Assembly (NCBI GenBank): GCA_044349205.1
Contig: JBIKRJ010000117.1
Coordinates: 1 to 7,595, forward strand
Source: UBA9547 sp044349205
GTDB lineage: Bacteria; Bacteroidota; Bacteroidia; Cytophagales; UBA9547
DNA length: 7,595 nt
Direction: 5' to 3'
Shown: positions 5,207 to 7,595 of the stretch, piece by piece
Numbering within the stretch: the stretch's first letter is position 1
How the letters are laid out: every line of letters begins with the position of its first letter
Position numbers and translations under genes: made by a program
Notes under the pieces: model-generated
What the model was told of the DNA's origin: nothing
Seen by the model: only the letters and a program-made list of their open reading frames with translations
Database searches by the model: none

Positions 5207-7180
5207 TTGCGCATTCTCCAATTCTCGTTTTTTGTTTTATGGCTGGGCTCAAGGCCCCTTTTTGCCCAAATAGTGGACGATACCACCCGTGAGGTGTATG
5301 GCCGACAATCTACCCGCTATTTTTTGCAAGAAGATGTTTATGGCAATAATCCCGAAATCCGAAAATTAGATACCAGCTTACACTATCAGCATTATTACAA
5401 CTATCAGTACCAAAATGGAATGCCACACCAATATTTGGGCAATTTGGGCACTGCCATGAAGCCCATTTACTACAAAGCTCCCGAAGAAATAGGGTATAGA
5501 TTGGGTTTCGAGGCTTTTCATAATTACCTGAACAAACCCCTAAACCAACGCTATTTCGATACCAAATCGCCTTACACCGAACTTAGGTATGTGCAAGGCA
5601 GCACCGGCGAACAGCGTTTATTTTTACTCTTCAGCAGAAATGTGAATAAATATTGGAACTTGGGGGCTTCCTACAATCGCTTTACTTCCACCAAACAATT
5701 TGCCGTTGTGGCCAATCGCGATTTCCAAACAGACCATCACCAAATAAACGCCTTTACTTCGGTCAAAACCAAGCAAGACAAATACAAACTTTTGTTGTCT
5801 TTCAACTACATGCAGCATTGGGCGTACGAAAGTGGAGGCATCAAAACCCGTCCAAATGTTGGTGGTATTGTGGACTCGGGATTGTATTTGTACAAGTATG
5901 CGAGCGTGAGACTTTTCAGGTCAAATGCCGATGCTGCCCGTAATTATTACAAAAATACCCAATTGCACCTGTACCACCAGTTCAATCCCTTGGACAGCGG
6001 CAATAGGGCATTACAATTTTTTCACGAGGCCGACTGGAGAAAAGAAAACCAATATTTCCGCGACAACAACATGCGCACCGATTCGGCGTATGCTACCTAC
6101 TATCGTGAAGTAAATTTCAACGATTCTCTCAAGTCTTTTTACCAATACCGCTACGAATTGCTGCAAAACAAGCTAGGGCTGAAAGGAGATTTAGGGCGTT
6201 TTTTTTATTCAATGTATTATAAGACCCGCAACTATTCATTGGCCGATACGAGTCAAGACTCTGCTACAGCGGGAAAATCGAAGCTTTGGTTCAACGATGC
6301 TTTTGTGGGTGGCGATTTAACATATCGTTTTCGCGACGATTTTCAGGTTTCGCTATGCGGACAGGGATTGGTATCGTTTAAAAACAGTCAGCATACTGAC
6401 GCACTCTATTACAAGTCGCATGGAGACTATCTGCTAAATGCGGCTGTGAGGTACAAGAAACTAAGTGCAGAATTTGGACAATCGCGCACCTCGCCCAGCA
6501 TGATGCAAACGCGAATGGTGTATAACCTTGCCAATTGGACTTTTTTGAAAGATTCTTTGAAAGCCACCGAAAGTCAGAATGCGGCATTGACTTACCTACA
6601 CAGCAATGGAAACCGCTATTTTAAACTAGGTTTGGCTTACCAAAGGATAGATCATTTGGTATATTTCAAAAGAATGTTGAATGGTCCCGACTCTTCGAAA
6701 ATAAGGCCCATACAGGACAAAAGTTACATGGATTACGTGCAACCTACCCTTGGTTTCCGTACCAATTGGCGCTGGTTGTATTTTGAAAATGAATTGATTT
6801 TGACCCATGTTTTTACCGATCGTGAAGTGGTGCACATGCCTCGTTGGTTTGCCATGCCTAAACTTTTTTTCCAACATTATGTGTTCAAAAAGGCCACACA
6901 AGTTCAAACTGGCGTAGAAATGTTTTTGAAAGCCGATTATTATGCCGACGACTATGCACCACAGCTTAATCAGTATTATTGGCAAAACAGCTATGTGGTG
7001 AAGACTTTTCCCATTACCCACGTGTTTTTGAACTTGCAAGTGAGTAGGGCTACCATTTTTTTGAAAGTGACCAATGTGTTTGGCGGCCAACTTGAACAGA
7101 CTGGCTATTTGGAAACCCCCTATTACGCAGGTATGAGGCGTTCTTTACAGTTTGGCGTATTGTGGCGTGCCTTTGACTAG
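5207..7180 (+). CDS. Putative porin (Porin_10-type outer-membrane beta-barrel), TTG start
   Basis: This is a 657-residue predicted outer-membrane barrel. A signal peptide (RILQFSFFVLWLGSRPLFA, cleavage near residue 20 before QIVDD) is followed by a tyrosine- and asparagine-rich protein of alternating polar and aromatic residues, typical of amphipathic strands. The last strand, RRSLQFGVLWRAF, ends one residue from the C-terminus, as expected for BAM-dependent insertion. The early part (DTSLHYQHYYNYQYQN, YLGNLGTAMKPIYY, FDTKSPYTELRYVQGS, then FSRNVNKYWNLGASYNRF) matches my memory of the Bacteroidota 'putative porin' family (Pfam Porin_10). The transported substrate is unknown. The start is TTG: between the upstream in-frame stop (5156-5158) and the end of the signal peptide there is no ATG or GTG. 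An ATT at 5189 is the only other remote option. There is no TonB box or plug domain, so this is not a TonB-dependent receptor. The gene has its own promoter. Confidence 0.85.
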   Translation: MRILQFSFFVLWLGSRPLFAQIVDDTTREVYGRQSTRYFLQEDVYGNNPEIRKLDTSLHYQHYYNYQYQNGMPHQYLGNLGTAMKPIYYKAPEEIGYRLGFEAFHNYLNKPLNQRYFDTKSPYTELRYVQGSTGEQRLFLLFSRNVNKYWNLGASYNRFTSTKQFAVVANRDFQTDHHQINAFTSVKTKQDKYKLLLSFNYMQHWAYESGGIKTRPNVGGIVDSGLYLYKYASVRLFRSNADAARNYYKNTQLHLYHQFNPLDSGNRALQFFHEADWRKENQYFRDNNMRTDSAYATYYREVNFNDSLKSFYQYRYELLQNKLGLKGDLGRFFYSMYYKTRNYSLADTSQDSATAGKSKLWFNDAFVGGDLTYRFRDDFQVSLCGQGLVSFKNSQHTDALYYKSHGDYLLNAAVRYKKLSAEFGQSRTSPSMMQTRMVYNLANWTFLKDSLKATESQNAALTYLHSNGNRYFKLGLAYQRIDHLVYFKRMLNGPDSSKIRPIQDKSYMDYVQPTLGFRTNWRWLYFENELILTHVFTDREVVHMPRWFAMPKLFFQHYVFKKATQVQTGVEMFLKADYYADDYAPQLNQYYWQNSYVVKTFPITHVFLNLQVSRATIFLKVTNVFGGQLEQTGYLETPYYAGMRRSLQFGVLWRAFD

Positions 7181-7226
7181 GGACAAGCCCCTAATTGTAC
7201 TAAAATAAGACGTTGTAAGCTTATTT
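7178..7226 (+). terminator. Two small hairpins just after the porin gene (weak terminator candidate)
   Basis: TAGGG (7178-7182) pairs with CCCTA (7189-7193) around a 6-base loop; the first arm includes the TAG stop codon. A second stem, AAATAAG (7203-7209) with CTTATTT (7220-7226), encloses a 10-base loop. Neither is followed by a continuous T-run, so these are only plausible 3'-end structures for the porin mRNA. Confidence 0.3.
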
Positions 7227-7275
7227 CATTCAATACGCTGGTATTGTTTGGCTAATATTTGAATTTTAATACCAC

Positions 7276-7328
7276 TTTGCAGGTTAAATTCATTTATTTC
7301 TTGAATATTTTCTATTAATTTGCAGGTT
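7276..7328 (+). repeat. Direct repeat TTTGCAGGTT in the leader region before the last gene
   Basis: TTTGCAGGTT occurs at 7276-7285 and again at 7319-7328, 43 bases apart. A second near-repeat, TAAATTCATTTAT (7285-7297) and TAAATTCGTTTAT (7367-7379, 12 of 13 bases), overlaps the start codon of the last gene. The region is AT-rich, so the repeats may be chance or may mark control sites. The 197-base gap (7181-7377) holds no reading frame I can support. Confidence 0.35.
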
Positions 7329-7355
7329 CTTCAGTCCGATTTGTTCTTTCTGCCG

Positions 7356-7363
7356 TTCCTTTG
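7356..7363 (+). promoter_or_regulatory. Weak -7-like element (TTCCTTTG) before the partial secreted-protein gene
   Basis: TTCCTTTG differs from TAnnTTTG at one defined position and ends 14 bases before the ATG at 7378. No TTG lies at the proper -33 distance. An alternative upstream site, TA-N4-TTTG at 7270-7279, has TTTG (7247-7250) 19 bases before it but the wrong internal spacing. Confidence 0.25.
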
Positions 7364-7377
7364 AACTAAATTCGTTT

Positions 7378-7595
7378 ATGAAACCACGCATACACAAACT
7401 TGGGATTGTATTATCCTTTTTCTTTCTCTCACTTTCACTTTCCGTTTTTGCTCAAAAAGAAGCATATAATTGGGTTTTTGGAAGTAATGTGAAATTAGAT
7501 TTCAATACCTCGCCCCCTGCTTTCACGCCGCTTACATTTGGAAATTCCATAACTCCAAATGTCGGATTTAACATAGAATCCTCTACCTCGGTTTC
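7378..7595 (+). CDS. Secreted protein, N-terminal fragment; probable T9SS/gliding-motility-associated protein
   Basis: An ATG opens 72 codons that run off the right edge. Residues 1-25 form a strong signal peptide: basic MKPRIHK, hydrophobic VLSFFFLSLSLSV, and likely cleavage at FA/QKE. The mature protein begins KEAYNWVFGSNVKLDFNTSP and continues with APFTPLTFGNS-like residues (as read: PAFTPLTFGNS). From memory, 'NW.FG....LDF....P' just after the signal peptide is the usual beginning of large Bacteroidota surface or secreted proteins. Those often carry PKD or SprB-type repeats and a C-terminal gliding-motility (T9SS type B) sorting domain. The repeats and sorting domain would lie outside the window, so the class is an inference. 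The gene starts 197 bases after the porin gene on the same strand, probably from its own promoter. Confidence 0.7.
   Translation, partial: MKPRIHKLGIVLSFFFLSLSLSVFAQKEAYNWVFGSNVKLDFNTSPPAFTPLTFGNSITPNVGFNIESSTSV

Noticed and set aside
6626..7090. Minus-strand 154-codon open frame inside the porin gene
   Set aside because: It is antisense to a complete barrel protein with a continuous frame, a signal peptide and a C-terminal strand. No promoter or family match is visible.
5207..7180. TonB-dependent receptor
   Set aside because: There is no TonB box, plug domain or carboxypeptidase-like N-terminal domain, and the length of 657 residues with strands from the beginning fits a plain porin-type barrel.
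1..7595. Mobile element, CRISPR array, toxin-antitoxin pair, tRNA or riboswitch
   Set aside because: I found no transposase or integrase frame, no spaced array of repeats, no paired small genes, no tRNA-like cloverleaf and no long structured leader; the longest non-coding gap is 197 bases.

Overview
The window looks like ordinary chromosome from a member of the Bacteroidota. Four signs point there. A promoter -7 motif of the form TAnnTTTG lies upstream of four genes. No purine-rich Shine-Dalgarno sequence stands out before the starts, and TTG and GTG starts occur. The protein set (a roughly 1000-residue exported TPR protein, a Porin_10-type 'putative porin', and a probable T9SS cargo protein) is typical of the phylum. 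Base composition and codon use appear even across the genes, and I see no insertion sequence, phage gene, CRISPR array, tRNA or rRNA.

Layout. The left half (1-3681) is read on the minus strand. In transcription order it holds a 999-residue exported TPR protein (682-3681), a small cytoplasmic thioredoxin (246-548), and the start of a small single-pass membrane protein that runs off the left edge (1-124). The last gene has its own promoter, preceded by a tight cluster of inverted repeats (150-208). A 137-bp divergent control region (3682-3818) separates this block from the right half, which is read on the plus strand. That half holds mtaB, a radical-SAM tRNA methylthiotransferase (3819-5138); a beta-barrel outer-membrane protein starting at TTG (5207-7180); and the start of a secreted protein with the N-terminal pattern of T9SS or gliding-motility-associated proteins (7378 to the right edge).

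How they fit together. mtaB (tRNA position 37 modification) and the thioredoxin (disulfide reduction) are housekeeping genes. The TPR protein, the porin-like barrel and the last partial gene all carry signal peptides and belong to the cell envelope. Nothing in the sequence proves that these envelope proteins work together. The porin has its own full promoter (TTTG-N19-TAAATTTG), so it need not be co-transcribed with mtaB.

I did not find a clearly new system. The points most worth a second look are in the non-coding DNA: -7 elements ending only 5-6 bases before the start codons of mtaB and the small membrane protein, which suggests leaderless mRNAs; a long bulged inverted repeat beside a possible operator at 150-208; and a porin reading frame with no ATG available at its beginning.
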